Shown here: positions 6,925 to 14,773 of the stretch, in pieces
Layout of the letters: every line of letters starts with the position of its first letter
How positions within the stretch are numbered: the first letter of the stretch is position 1
Made by a program: the position numbers and the translations under genes
Source of the DNA: an uncultured Alphaproteobacteria bacterium
Lineage (GTDB): Bacteria; Pseudomonadota; Alphaproteobacteria; Caulobacterales; Parvularculaceae
Assembly: GCA_938003575.1 (NCBI GenBank)
Contig: CALKYG010000108.1
Span: 1 to 22,156, forward strand
DNA length: 22,156 nucleotides
Reading direction: 5' to 3'
Notes under the pieces: model-generated
The model's database searches: none
Told to the model about the DNA's origin: nothing
What the model saw: only the letters and a program-made list of their open reading frames with translations

Positions 6925-7755
6925 TTACCTGTGAACGGGTTTCAGGCTTGCGAATTGCGGCGTGCGCTTCTCATTGCGGGCTATGAAAGCCTCCTTGATG
7001 TCGTCGGGGCGCAGCATCGCGGCGTTCCAGACGGCGATGTAATCGAGCGCGTCGGCGGTTGAGTGGTCCCGCGCATAATTCGCCATCGCCTTGCATCCGG
7101 TGACGGCGAGAGGCGAATGCGCGGCGATTCGGCGGGCGATCTCCATGACTCCATCAAGCAGCGCTTCGGGCGATTCGAATACTTCATTGACGAGCCCGAT
7201 TTCCCTGGCTTTCAGCGCCGGCAGGCGCTCCGCCGTATAGACCATCTGGCGCGCCCATCCTTCAGAGATGATTTTGACAAGTCGCGGAAAAGTGCCGACG
7301 TCGGCCGTCATGCCGATCGCTGTTTCGTGAACCGCGAAGAACGCGTCGGCGGAGGCGTAGCGGCAGTCGCAGGCGGTCGCGAGATCAACGCCCGCGCCGA
7401 TCGCGCCGCCCTGAATCGCGGCGAGCACCGGCTGGCGCGCGCGCTCCAGGCAGTTGAAGGTTTCCTGCAGCGATTTGATCTTGTGGCGGAACGCTTCCGC
7501 CGACACATGCGCATTCCGAGGATCGGCGTCGAGAGATCCGGACATGAAGACGGAAATGTCCATGCCGGCTGAGAAATGTTTGCCCTCGGACGAAATGACG
7601 ATGACTCGCGCGGCGGCGTCGTTCGAAATCCGGTCGATCGCCTCGGGCAGTTCGCGCCAGAACTCCGGGATCATGGAATTCGCCTTTTCCGGCCGATTCA
7701 ACCGCACATGTGCGATATGGTCGGCAATCTCGACGGTGAAACAGGTGTAGGTCAT
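6925..7755 (-). CDS. Crotonase-family delta(3,5)-delta(2,4)-dienoyl-CoA isomerase-type protein
   Basis: This is a 276-residue enoyl-CoA hydratase/isomerase superfamily protein. The first oxyanion-hole segment is KHFSAGMDISVF, the second AAIQGGAIGAGVDLATACD. Its catalytic residues match mitochondrial dienoyl-CoA isomerase (ECH1) rather than hydratase: D124, E144 (AVHETAIGM) and D152 (TADVGT) have the same 20- and 8-residue spacing as D176/E196/D204 of the rat enzyme. The C-terminal YARDHSTADALDYIAVWNAAML segment is also ECH1-like. It probably shifts conjugated double bonds so that odd-position unsaturated fatty acyl-CoAs can be beta-oxidised. ATG 7755 follows GGGAG with a 7-nt spacer; the preceding in-frame codon is TTG. 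It sits between sdhA and sdhB, where reducing equivalents from beta-oxidation and succinate meet, but a functional link is inference. Confidence 0.88.
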   Translation of the reverse strand: MTYTCFTVEIADHIAHVRLNRPEKANSMIPEFWRELPEAIDRISNDAAARVIVISSEGKHFSAGMDISVFMSGSLDADPRNAHVSAEAFRHKIKSLQETFNCLERARQPVLAAIQGGAIGAGVDLATACDCRYASADAFFAVHETAIGMTADVGTFPRLVKIISEGWARQMVYTAERLPALKAREIGLVNEVFESPEALLDGVMEIARRIAAHSPLAVTGCKAMANYARDHSTADALDYIAVWNAAMLRPDDIKEAFIARNEKRTPQFASLKPVHR

Positions 7756-7801
7756 CAATCGGCTCCCTCTGGCCGTTCGATCCTAGCGCCGATTTGCAAT
7801 G

Positions 7802-9022
7802 TCAGGAAACGTGGGACGCAGCTACAGGCGCTTGCGCCCTCGCTCTGCGCAAGACGAAGAAAAAAAGCGCCAGCGCCGCGATAAAGCCTGCCGAGATGTG
7901 CGTCGTCGCCCCGACCGCCCGAGCGATCGCCGGAGCGATGGCGACGATGAGGAGCAGCGATTTCTCATAAGGCTGGAAGCCGCGTCTGAGAGCGTCAAGG
8001 ATAAGGAACGCGCACGCAGGCGCCAGGACGACGAAATCGTAGTCGACCGCATACGGCGTCGCGAGCGCCGCTGCGACGATGAGGCCCGCAGCCTTGATAT
8101 CGAAGGATGCGCCGCCTCGCCACAGCCGGAATACCGAAATCGAGAGGAACAGGAAGAGAGCGGCCTGAATCGCATAGGCGGCGAATACGGACGCGCCAAG
8201 TAATCGCGCCTGCGCGAAGGCGCTCTGGATTTTCTCAAAGCCGATTGCGCCAGCCTCTACGACTTGCGTTCGCGCCAATTTCATCGCGTCGATGAACCCC
8301 GTCCAGACTTCCGGGCCGAATGCCGCCGCCGGCGCCGCAGCAAGGACAGTGACGCTCGCGCCCGCCGCCGCGAAAGCCCGCCAGTTCCCAGATGCGGCAA
8401 GCGCGATCGGAATGAGAAGGCCATATTGCGGCTTGATCGAGATAAGGCCGAGAATCAGCCCCGCCGCGATCGGGCGTCGGCGCTTCAGCGCGACGAGGCC
8501 GAAGGCGAATAGCGCAGCGATCAGAAACGCGTTCTGGCCGTGCAGAAAGTTCAGGTAGACAGCGGGAAATGCAACCGAAAGCAGGAGAGGGAAGCCGCCG
8601 GGCGCGATCCTTTGCATGCCGGCGGCATAGAGGCTCAATGTCGCGCCCATCCAGAAAAGCCAACCTGCAAGATAGGGAAGGGCGGCGAGTCCCACAGCAA
8701 CGAACAGAAACGCCGGCGGATAGAGGAACGGCCAGAATGACGGGCTCTTTTCGCGAAGGGTCTTCTGATGCTCCTCATACTGTTTCCGCGCGTCATACGC
8801 GGCGCCGCCGCCCTGTTCTCGCGCAATCGATCCTGCAATGTGAAACGCCATAAAGTCCGTGCCGAGCGGACGGCCCATTTTGTCCCTGAATCCGTCAGAA
8901 GTCGCAAGGAGCGCCGCCAGGGATGCGATCGAGACGGCGAGGCAGATGACCGCGATACGTCGAATGCGCGCGCGGTCGAGAAAGTCGCCGCTTTTGATCT
9001 GATGCGTCACGGCCCCAAGCAT
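7802..9022 (-). CDS. Glycosyltransferase family 87 / DUF2029 integral membrane protein
   Basis: This is a 406-residue polytopic membrane protein with about ten hydrophobic segments. Landmarks of the GT87 (DUF2029) family are visible. GTDFMAFHIAGSIA, in the first periplasmic loop, carries the acidic residue expected of a GT-C enzyme. FLYPPAFLFVAVGLAALPY, LNFLHGQNAFLIAALFAFG and GLISIKPQYGLLIPIAL follow. Known relatives are polyprenyl-phosphomannose-dependent mannosyltransferases of mycobacteria; the donor and acceptor in proteobacteria are generally unknown. The start ATG 9022 has only a weak ribosome binding site. It lies inside the sdh locus on the same strand, 43 bp after a small membrane-protein gene and 46 bp before the crotonase gene. 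No other envelope-sugar genes are nearby. Confidence 0.82.
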   Translation of the reverse strand: MLGAVTHQIKSGDFLDRARIRRIAVICLAVSIASLAALLATSDGFRDKMGRPLGTDFMAFHIAGSIAREQGGGAAYDARKQYEEHQKTLREKSPSFWPFLYPPAFLFVAVGLAALPYLAGWLFWMGATLSLYAAGMQRIAPGGFPLLLSVAFPAVYLNFLHGQNAFLIAALFAFGLVALKRRRPIAAGLILGLISIKPQYGLLIPIALAASGNWRAFAAAGASVTVLAAAPAAAFGPEVWTGFIDAMKLARTQVVEAGAIGFEKIQSAFAQARLLGASVFAAYAIQAALFLFLSISVFRLWRGGASFDIKAAGLIVAAALATPYAVDYDFVVLAPACAFLILDALRRGFQPYEKSLLLIVAIAPAIARAVGATTHISAGFIAALALFFFVLRRARAQAPVAASHVS

Positions 9023-9064
9023 CTTTTGAGACTAGCAGGGTTTGCACGCTGAGAAGTTAATGGG

Positions 9065-9442
9065 TCAAAGGCAGGCGCCGTACAGGCCGCACTGAAGCAA
9101 AACGAAAAGGATCATCGACAGGCCGAATGACAAAGCGAGCGATGCGGCGCCCGCGATAATCCTCATCGAGGAGACGCCGGACTGCGCAATCGCTATCAGG
9201 AGGGCGACGATTTGGAGGATGAAAACGGCGAATAGGACGTAAAACGCCGCTGTTTGACTGAGGTCGAGGTCCTTAAACCTGATGATGTCAGCCTCGTTGA
9301 CGCCCCACATCAGAAGCGCTGCGATTGGCTGGCCCGCGATTGCGAATGCGACCGCGGGCGCAAATGGAGAAGTCCTTTGCGCCCATGCCGAGTCGCGGCC
9401 TCCGGCGGCGTTCTCCTGATCTGATCCGGTATTGTTCTGCAC
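9065..9442 (-). CDS. Small hypothetical membrane protein
   Basis: This is a 125-residue protein of unknown function. A polar, Asn/Gln/Ser-rich N-terminus of about 28 residues is followed by three hydrophobic segments, near residues 29-47, 65-84 and 90-115, and it ends in LLQCGLYGACL with two cysteines. The start is GTG at 9442, preceded by GAGGGGG about 6 nt upstream; no nearby ATG would keep the N-terminus. It starts 59 bp after the sdhA stop on the same strand, so it is probably cotranscribed with sdhCDA. The hydrophobic pattern argues for a real gene; I do not recognise the family. Confidence 0.7.
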   Translation of the reverse strand: MQNNTGSDQENAAGGRDSAWAQRTSPFAPAVAFAIAGQPIAALLMWGVNEADIIRFKDLDLSQTAAFYVLFAVFILQIVALLIAIAQSGVSSMRIIAGAASLALSFGLSMILFVLLQCGLYGACL

Positions 9443-9501
9443 GGCGGGCCCCCTCGAGGGCGCACCCTAGCACGCCGCCGCCCAATGTGAAGGGCGGGCC
9501 G

Positions 9502-11289
9502 TCAATACACGCGCTTCTTCGGCTCGATGTACTGCATTTCGTCCGTAAGCGTATATTCGTGAACAGGGCGGTAATCGATTGCCGCCTTGCCGTTCTGGAA
9601 CCATGCGGCGGTGTGCTTCATCCAGTTGGCGTCGTCGCGATCGGGGAAATCCTCGCGCGCATGCGCGCCACGGCTTTCCTTGCGATTCGCAGCGCTTTCC
9701 ATGGTGACGATCGCTTGCGCTATGAGATTGTCGAATTCCAGCGTCTCGACGAGGTCGGTATTCCAGACCATGGTGCGGTCTGCGACGTCGATATCCGGAA
9801 GGCCGGCATAGACGTCGGCGATGAGCTTGCGCCCCTCTTCCAGCACTTCGCCGGTGCGGAAGACGGCGCAATTGTTCTGCATGACGCGCTGCATGCGGCC
9901 GCGCAGTTTCGCGGTGGGCGTAGAACCCTTCGCGTACCGGAAACGATCAAGGCGCGCCAGCGCCTCGTCGCCTGCGCCCTTCGGCAGCGGCCGCGCAGGT
10001 TCGCCGGCCTTGACGATCTCGCCGCAGCGAAGCCCTGCGGCGCGGCCGAACACCACGAGATCGATCAGGGAGTTTGAACCAAGGCGGTTGGCGCCGTGCA
10101 CTGAAACGCAAGCCGCCTCGCCGATCGCCATCAGGCCCGGCACGACTGCGTCGGCGTTCTCGCCGCGCTTGGTCACGACTTCCCCGTGGTAGTTCGTTGG
10201 AATGCCGCCCATATTATAGTGAACGGTCGGCAGCACCGGGATCGGCTCCTTCGTCACATCGACGCCGGAGAAGATGCGCGCGGATTCCGATATGCCGGGC
10301 AGGCGTTCATGAATGATCTTTGGATCCAGGTGGTTCAGATTGAGATGAATATGGTCTTTGTGCGGACCGACGCCGCGCCCTTCGCGCACTTCGATGGTCA
10401 TTGCGCGGGATACGACGTCGCGAGAGGCGAGGTCCTTCGCTGAAGGGGCGTAGCGCTCCATAAAGCGCTCGCCTTCAGAGTTGGTCAAATAGCCGCCTTC
10501 GCCGCGAACGCCCTCTGTGATGAGAACGCCGGCGCCGTAGATGCCGGTCGGGTGGAATTGCACGAACTCCATATCCTGCAGGGGAAGCCCCGCACGCAGC
10601 ACCATTGCGTTGCCGTCGCCTGTGCATGTGTGCGCCGAGGTGCAGGAGAAATAGGCGCGCCCATAACCCCCGGTCGCGAGGACCACCATCTTGGTGTTGA
10701 AGCGATGGATCGACCCGTCATCAAGGCGCCACGACATGAGGCCGCGGCACGCGCCGGAATCATCCATGATGAGATCGAGCGCGAAATGCTCAATGAAGAA
10801 TTTTGCGTTCTGCTTTACAGACTGGCCGTACAGCGTATGCAGCATCGCGTGACCCGTGCGATCCGCAGCGGCGCAGGTTCGCTGGATAGGGCCTTCGCCG
10901 AAATTGCGCGTCATGCCGCCGAAGGCGCGTTGGTAAATCTTGCCGTCGTCGGTGCGGCTGAATGGAACGCCCCAGTGCTCAAGCTCATATACGGCGGCCG
11001 GAGCGTTCTTGCAGAGATATTCGATCGCATCCTGGTCGCCGAGCCAGTCCGATCCCTTTACGGTGTCGTACATGTGCCAACGCCAGTCATCCGCGCCCAT
11101 ATTGCCGAGCGAGGCGGAGATGCCGCCCTGCGCGGCGACCGTGTGAGAGCGCGTCGGGAAAACTTTCGTCACGCAGGCCGTCTTAAGGCCCGCCTGCGCC
11201 GCGCCGAGTGTCGCACGAAGGCCCGCGCCGCCGGCGCCGACAACGACGACGTCGTATTCATGGTCGATGATTTCGTAAGCGGAGGTCAT
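9502..11289 (-). CDS. sdhA: Succinate dehydrogenase flavoprotein subunit SdhA
   Basis: SdhA oxidises succinate to fumarate and passes electrons to SdhB; it is the cytoplasmic-face catalytic subunit of complex II. The 595-residue product has the usual length. It starts with a Rossmann FAD site [13 protein letters not shown] (residues 14-26) and carries the covalent flavin histidine H49 in [11 protein letters not shown]. The substrate region includes [30 protein letters not shown] and [11 protein letters not shown], and the conserved [13 protein letters not shown] stands in the second FAD segment. The C-terminus, with YRPVHEYTL, is complete. ATG 11289 lies 12 bp after sdhD, with a weak GGAAA upstream. 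It is followed not by sdhB but by three other genes. Confidence 0.98.
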   Translation of the reverse strand: MTSAYEIIDHEYDVVVVGAGGAGLRATLGAAQAGLKTACVTKVFPTRSHTVAAQGGISASLGNMGADDWRWHMYDTVKGSDWLGDQDAIEYLCKNAPAAVYELEHWGVPFSRTDDGKIYQRAFGGMTRNFGEGPIQRTCAAADRTGHAMLHTLYGQSVKQNAKFFIEHFALDLIMDDSGACRGLMSWRLDDGSIHRFNTKMVVLATGGYGRAYFSCTSAHTCTGDGNAMVLRAGLPLQDMEFVQFHPTGIYGAGVLITEGVRGEGGYLTNSEGERFMERYAPSAKDLASRDVVSRAMTIEVREGRGVGPHKDHIHLNLNHLDPKIIHERLPGISESARIFSGVDVTKEPIPVLPTVHYNMGGIPTNYHGEVVTKRGENADAVVPGLMAIGEAACVSVHGANRLGSNSLIDLVVFGRAAGLRCGEIVKAGEPARPLPKGAGDEALARLDRFRYAKGSTPTAKLRGRMQRVMQNNCAVFRTGEVLEEGRKLIADVYAGLPDIDVADRTMVWNTDLVETLEFDNLIAQAIVTMESAANRKESRGAHAREDFPDRDDANWMKHTAAWFQNGKAAIDYRPVHEYTLTDEMQYIEPKKRVY

Positions 11290-11301
11290 GGTTTTCCAGT
11301 T

Positions 11302-11631
11302 TCAGACGGCAAGGACGTAGAGGGACCAAAGGCCGAGCGCCGCGGCGCCGAAGCTCGCAAACAGATTGAGCAGTTTGAAAACGCCGCGAGTCCCGCTGTC
11401 GATATAGTCGTCGATGATCTCATTCAGCCCAATGCGCATGTGAAACGAGCCGACGACGATGAGGACGCCCAGGAAAGCGGCGTTTATCGGCAAGGCGACC
11501 CACGCCTGAATCTCGACAAGCGGAGCGCCCGCATGAGAAACAACGCCCCAGAGAAACCATCCGAGCAGCGGTAGAAGAATCGCAGCGCTGGCCCGCTGAG
11601 CGACAAATGTGGTGGTCCCTTTATGAGTCAT
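11302..11631 (-). CDS. sdhD: Succinate dehydrogenase membrane anchor SdhD
   Basis: SdhD is the small anchor of complex II that, with SdhC, holds heme b and the ubiquinone site. The 109-residue product has three hydrophobic segments. The heme/quinone segment SFHMRIGLNEIIDDYI has H64 at the heme-ligand position and D75-Y76 at the place of the E. coli D82-Y83 quinone residues. ATG 11631 is preceded by AGGAG with an 8-nt spacer, which decides the start over a longer in-frame reading from 11715 that would overlap sdhC. sdhC ends 11 bp upstream and sdhA starts 12 bp downstream, a tight operon. Confidence 0.93.
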   Translation of the reverse strand: MTHKGTTTFVAQRASAAILLPLLGWFLWGVVSHAGAPLVEIQAWVALPINAAFLGVLIVVGSFHMRIGLNEIIDDYIDSGTRGVFKLLNLFASFGAAALGLWSLYVLAV

Positions 11632-11642
11632 GCGCCAATCTC

Positions 11643-12053
11643 CTAGCTGCGCGCCGATACGCCAGCCGCAACGATAAGAATCGCCAGGAACAGAGAGGCG
11701 GCGAAGACGAGCCACGCCGTCATTTGCGCCGTCTTGACGTTAAAGCCGCGTCCCGTGTCCCAGTAAAGGTGACGAAGGCCGTTGCAGGCGTGAAACATCA
11801 GCGCCCACGTATATGCAAAGAGCACAAAAACGCCGAGTGGGGACCCGAGAAAAGCCGCGACCGGGGCGTAAAGCGCCTCTCCGCCGGCGACGGCGCAGAG
11901 CCAGATCGAAAGCAGAATCGTGCCGGAATAAAGGGCGACGCCCGTTGCGCGGTGGGTGATCGAAGCGGCCATGGTCGGCGTCCAACGCCAGATCTGAAGG
12001 TGCGGCGAAAGCGGGCGGCTGGCGATTTTCGCCGAAGCGGGGTCCGAAGCCAT
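11643..12053 (-). CDS. sdhC: Succinate dehydrogenase cytochrome b556 subunit SdhC
   Basis: SdhC is the first gene of the sdh operon and encodes the cytochrome b subunit of complex II. The 136-residue product shows the family signatures RPLSPHLQIWRW (residues 13-24), SITHRATG (31-38) with the quinone-site serine and arginine, and FHACNGLRHLYWDTGRGF with heme ligand H88. Three hydrophobic segments follow the expected pattern. ATG 12053 is preceded by AAGGGA with a short spacer. A good promoter lies 36-70 bp upstream. The gene is divergent from the ybjN-like gene at 12217. Confidence 0.95.
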   Translation of the reverse strand: MASDPASAKIASRPLSPHLQIWRWTPTMAASITHRATGVALYSGTILLSIWLCAVAGGEALYAPVAAFLGSPLGVFVLFAYTWALMFHACNGLRHLYWDTGRGFNVKTAQMTAWLVFAASLFLAILIVAAGVSARS

Positions 12054-12095
12054 GGATTTCCCTTGGTAATTGCAAATTAGAGGCGGGCGTGCCGG

Positions 12096-12123
12096 ACAAT
12101 AGGCGCGCCGCTCGCTCTGTCAA
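12096..12123 (-). promoter_or_regulatory. Predicted promoter of the sdh operon
   Basis: On the minus strand, a perfect -35 TTGACA (12123-12118) and -10 TATTGT (12101-12096) are separated by 16 bp. Transcription would start near 12089, leaving a leader of about 36 nt before sdhC. The rest of the 163-bp divergent region shows no clear operator or riboswitch. Confidence 0.6.
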
Positions 12124-12216
12124 CGCGCCTCGGTCCCAATCGGATCAGGTTAGGGCGATTGCCAAGCATGCGCTGATTGCCGCAGTATCAGGATCGGGGA
12201 AGCGAGGGGTTGTTGA

Positions 12217-12714
12217 ATGATGCGATTTGGCGCCGCTTTCGCGCTGTCAGCGGTTCTTTTTCTGTCGCCGGCGCTCGCGCAGACGAAAAGCACGATCACC
12301 GGAGCGGAGCTGGAAATGGTTCTTTCCGGCGCCGGGCTTGACGTTAAGGTCATCGAAGACGCCAAAACCCGAACGCCCGTAGCCCACGTGCAAGCCGGCG
12401 GCGTTCAATATTGGGTTCGTGCGCTCGATTGCGCGGGCTCGCCAAAAGCGTGCTCGACCCTCATTTTCTTCGCTAATTTCGAACTGGGCCGTCCGGCGGC
12501 GTCCGCCGATTATGAAATCATCAATCGCTTCAACGACAGCCAGGTTTTCGGCCGCGCCTATCTTGTTCCCGGACGCAACCAGGTTGGCGTCGATTACGTG
12601 ATCGAACTGGACGGCGGCGTGTCGATGGACAACATCACCCGCAACGTCGCGCGCTGGGCCGACGTCATCAACGCCTTTATCGGCCATTTCAGCGCCGGCG
12701 CACGATCATCCTGA
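12217..12714 (+). CDS. Secreted YbjN domain-containing protein
   Basis: This is a 165-residue protein with a classical signal peptide (hydrophobic residues 4-18, probable cleavage after PALA at residue 21), so it is likely periplasmic. The mature part resembles the YbjN (putative sensory transduction regulator) domain: YWVRALDCAGSPKACSTLIFF with two cysteines, NRFNDSQVFGRAYLVPG, and GGVSMDNITRNVARW. YbjN-type domains adopt a chaperone-like fold; the function of the secreted alphaproteobacterial versions is unknown. GAGGGG about 7 nt before ATG 12217 supports the start, and a second ATG follows immediately. It is divergent from sdhC, and its 3' end overlaps the convergent gene at 12706 by 9 bp. 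Confidence 0.82.
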   Translation: MMRFGAAFALSAVLFLSPALAQTKSTITGAELEMVLSGAGLDVKVIEDAKTRTPVAHVQAGGVQYWVRALDCAGSPKACSTLIFFANFELGRPAASADYEIINRFNDSQVFGRAYLVPGRNQVGVDYVIELDGGVSMDNITRNVARWADVINAFIGHFSAGARSS

Positions 12715-13173
12715 CGATTGAGCCGGACTGTTGAAAGTTGCGCAGCCTTCATCGTCTGCGCTAACGGAGGCTAACGCCTTTCCGCCAGGCCGCTTCATGC
12801 GCAACTTCAATGTAATCCCTTTTCCGAACAGTGATTCTTCGGTGAAGTAGCCGCAATTGCGCGCGTAGATGAAGTCTTGCAATTCGGCGATCTGATCGTC
12901 CGTCGCCTTTTCGACCAAAGCGTCCTTGAACCTCGCTTCGATTGTTATCGCGTCCGTCTGCGCGTCTGCGCTGATGCGCTCAATGATCGCGCTCTTGCCG
13001 AAAGTCGACCTTGAATTCCGTTCAAAGTCCCTTGCGACACCCTCAAGAAATCGCTGCTGGCGTTCCTCAGGCGCGGAGGAATAGTCGAAGTCTAAGCCTC
13101 GTGTCGTTCCCATCGCCGCAAACATCAGTCCGGCGATGATCGGGGCGATTATCGCGGGCGCAGCTTTGCTCAT
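12706..13173 (-). CDS. Hypothetical protein with N-terminal membrane anchor or signal
   Basis: This is a 155-residue protein I do not recognise. A hydrophobic stretch at residues 5-21 (PAIIAPIIAGLMFAAMG) looks like a signal anchor. The remainder is soluble, mixed alpha/beta in appearance, with a run containing AQTDAITIEARFKDALVEKATDDQ and an NCGYFTEESLFGKGITLKLRM segment. Two cysteines (in RNCGYF and DEGCATF) could form a disulphide if the protein is exported. It lies 30 bp downstream of the helical-repeat gene on the same strand, so the two may be cotranscribed. Its stop lies inside the 3' end of the convergent ybjN-like gene. Confidence 0.65.
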   Translation of the reverse strand: MSKAAPAIIAPIIAGLMFAAMGTTRGLDFDYSSAPEERQQRFLEGVARDFERNSRSTFGKSAIIERISADAQTDAITIEARFKDALVEKATDDQIAELQDFIYARNCGYFTEESLFGKGITLKLRMKRPGGKALASVSADDEGCATFNSPAQSSG

Positions 13174-13203
13174 TGAAACACCTGGGCCGGACGACCGCCC
13201 TGC

Positions 13204-14172
13204 TCAGGCCGCCTTGTCGACCAGTGCGGAAAGTTTCGGCGGCAATTCGGCGCCGAGGCCGCGCATGTAAAGCAAGAGCGCACGCTCAACATCGTCGAAT
13301 TCGCCGTTCCTGCCGATGCGATCGGCCAGCCAGTCCGCCTCGTGCGCGGTCACCTGTTCAGCGATCGCCGCCGCGATGGCGTCGTCTTCATTCTTCTTTG
13401 CTGCGGCCGACTGCTTGCGGCCATAGGCTTCGCGAATGCCGTCAAGACCGCCCGAGAACATGCGGCCGAAGAAGCCGGCCGGATTGACGGTTTGGTCCTT
13501 CACCCATTCATGCAGCCGCAGCGCCTCTTCGCGCGGAAGGGGGCGATAGCCGACATGCGCCATCAGGTGCGCGGCGATCGCTTTGATAAACAGATCGGTC
13601 CAGGCAGGATCATTGTCCGCCGCGCGCGTCGCCTCGTGAAGGTCGAACAGGAGCTCGGCCTCTTCCTTCGTGATTGCAATCGAACCATCGCCAGCCGCCG
13701 CGTAAAGATATCTCCGAAGGAGTTCTGAATCCTCACGAGATACGCGCGGCTCGCCTTTGGCGCGGTCGCGGATATGACGGCGGAGCTGGTCCGCGACGAA
13801 CTCCGCCATCGCAGGCGGCGTCGCCGTAGCCTTCTCCATCAGCGAGATCAGCATCCGCAGCTCAATGCGGCTCGCTTTCCGGCCGTCGCGGGTGACGAAC
13901 GCCTCGATATGTTCGAACTCTTCATTTGTCAGATACCCATGCGGCTCTTCTTCACGCAGGAAAAAGTCCGCCGCCGCCTCTCCGAAATAGTCTCTCCACT
14001 CCGGGTCGCCTTGCGGCGCTTTCTCGGCGAGCGCGAATAGCGCCGCGAGTTCGGGTCTGCTGACGACGCCATCCGCGAACACATGCTTGCGAAGGAAGAC
14101 GACATCGTCCGCGCTGACATATCCGTCGGCGCCGACGCTGCGGATAAGCGTTTCGATATTCGCATTTGGCAT
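13204..14172 (-). CDS. Hypothetical helical-repeat protein (TerB-like repeats)
   Basis: This is a 322-residue soluble, probably all-helical protein built of divergent repeats of about 60 residues. Repeat 1 (about 15-72) reads ADGYVSADDVVFLRKHVF then DGVVSRPELAALFALAEKA and DPEWRDYFGEAAADFFL. Repeat 2 (78-134) has LTNEEFEHIEAFV then SRIELRMLISLMEKA. Repeat 3 (141-206) has VSREDSELLRRYLYAAAGDG then TKEEAELLFDLHEATRA and DPAWTDLFIKAIAAHLM. A partial unit follows near 209-227 and another at 279-318. The DG-x-hydrophobic-S/T-x-x-E rhythm recalls TerB-like or EF-hand-like helical pairs, but no family is certain. ATG 14172 is preceded by AAGGAG about 10 nt upstream. There is no signal peptide, so it is probably cytoplasmic. 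Confidence 0.75.
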   Translation of the reverse strand: MPNANIETLIRSVGADGYVSADDVVFLRKHVFADGVVSRPELAALFALAEKAPQGDPEWRDYFGEAAADFFLREEEPHGYLTNEEFEHIEAFVTRDGRKASRIELRMLISLMEKATATPPAMAEFVADQLRRHIRDRAKGEPRVSREDSELLRRYLYAAAGDGSIAITKEEAELLFDLHEATRAADNDPAWTDLFIKAIAAHLMAHVGYRPLPREEALRLHEWVKDQTVNPAGFFGRMFSGGLDGIREAYGRKQSAAAKKNEDDAIAAAIAEQVTAHEADWLADRIGRNGEFDDVERALLLYMRGLGAELPPKLSALVDKAA

Positions 14173-14510
14173 TGAGCGCGGGCTCCTTGAAACATGAACG
14201 GAGAAAATCGCGCAATGAGGTTAAGATCGCGGTAAGCCGCCCGGTCGTGTTGCGTCTAAATAAAGCGTTAATCACAAGACAGGGGACGCCGTCTTCCATC
14301 AGGAAATCAACGCCAAAATGCTCGTTGACGCCGGCGGCCGGAAGGGGTGACGTCGCGATCGCCGCTAGGAATCTCGGCTTGGGCCCAATCCGGAACCGCC
14401 CGGACGGCTCCAGACGCAATCTCGTTCCGCAATCGCGATTGTAGGCCGCCGGGCTTGACGCGCGCTCTGAAATCAAGACTGTGCGGCCGACTTGCCCCGG
14501 GAAGCTCATT
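14173..14510. other. Divergent intergenic region, no supported gene
   Basis: These 338 bp separate the minus-strand repeat protein from the plus-strand DUF3297 gene. TTGACG at 14455-14460 is a possible -35 for the latter, but no convincing -10 follows. Both strands have long open frames here, typical of GC-rich DNA, without a start site, ribosome binding site or recognisable domain. The ribosome binding site AAGGAG of the repeat-protein gene lies at its left end. Confidence 0.4.
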
Positions 14511-14753
14511 ATGTCCGATACGCCGCCAGACCGTCTAAGCGTCAATCCAAAAAGCCCCCATTTCGACCAGGAAATTCTCCAGCGCGACGTCGGTATTCGC
14601 TTCAACGGCGAGGAACGGACAAACGTCGAGGAATATTGCGTTTCAGAGGGATGGATTCGCGTCGCGGTCGGAAAGACTCTCGATCGCAAGGGAAATCCCC
14701 TGACAATCAAGGTCAGCGGCAGGGTCGAACCCTATTTTCGGTCCGGTGATTGA
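14511..14753 (+). CDS. DUF3297 family protein
   Basis: This is an 80-residue protein of the conserved proteobacterial DUF3297 family, function unknown. The sequence is strongly family-like: MSDTPPDRLSVNPKSPHFD, a DVGIRFNGEERTNVEEYCVSEG core with a single cysteine, and VGKTLDRKGNPLTIKVSG near the end. Database entries sometimes label it glutathione peroxidase; I see no evidence for that. ATG 14511 has a weak GGGAAG upstream; a longer in-frame reading from 14481 adds ten unconserved residues. It converges on the aspartyl-protease gene, with 20 bp between the stops. Confidence 0.85.
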   Translation: MSDTPPDRLSVNPKSPHFDQEILQRDVGIRFNGEERTNVEEYCVSEGWIRVAVGKTLDRKGNPLTIKVSGRVEPYFRSGD

Positions 14754-14773
14754 ACCGCGCGCCCCCAACCGTT

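Noticed and set aside
13952..14710. Long minus-strand open frame (252 codons) through the intergenic region 14173-14510, with a protein-like stretch VNEHFGVDFLMEDGVPC
   Set aside because: It runs antisense through the DUF3297 gene and into the repeat-protein gene in another frame, and shows no start site with a ribosome binding site and no domain I recognise. Open frames of this length are common in GC-rich DNA.
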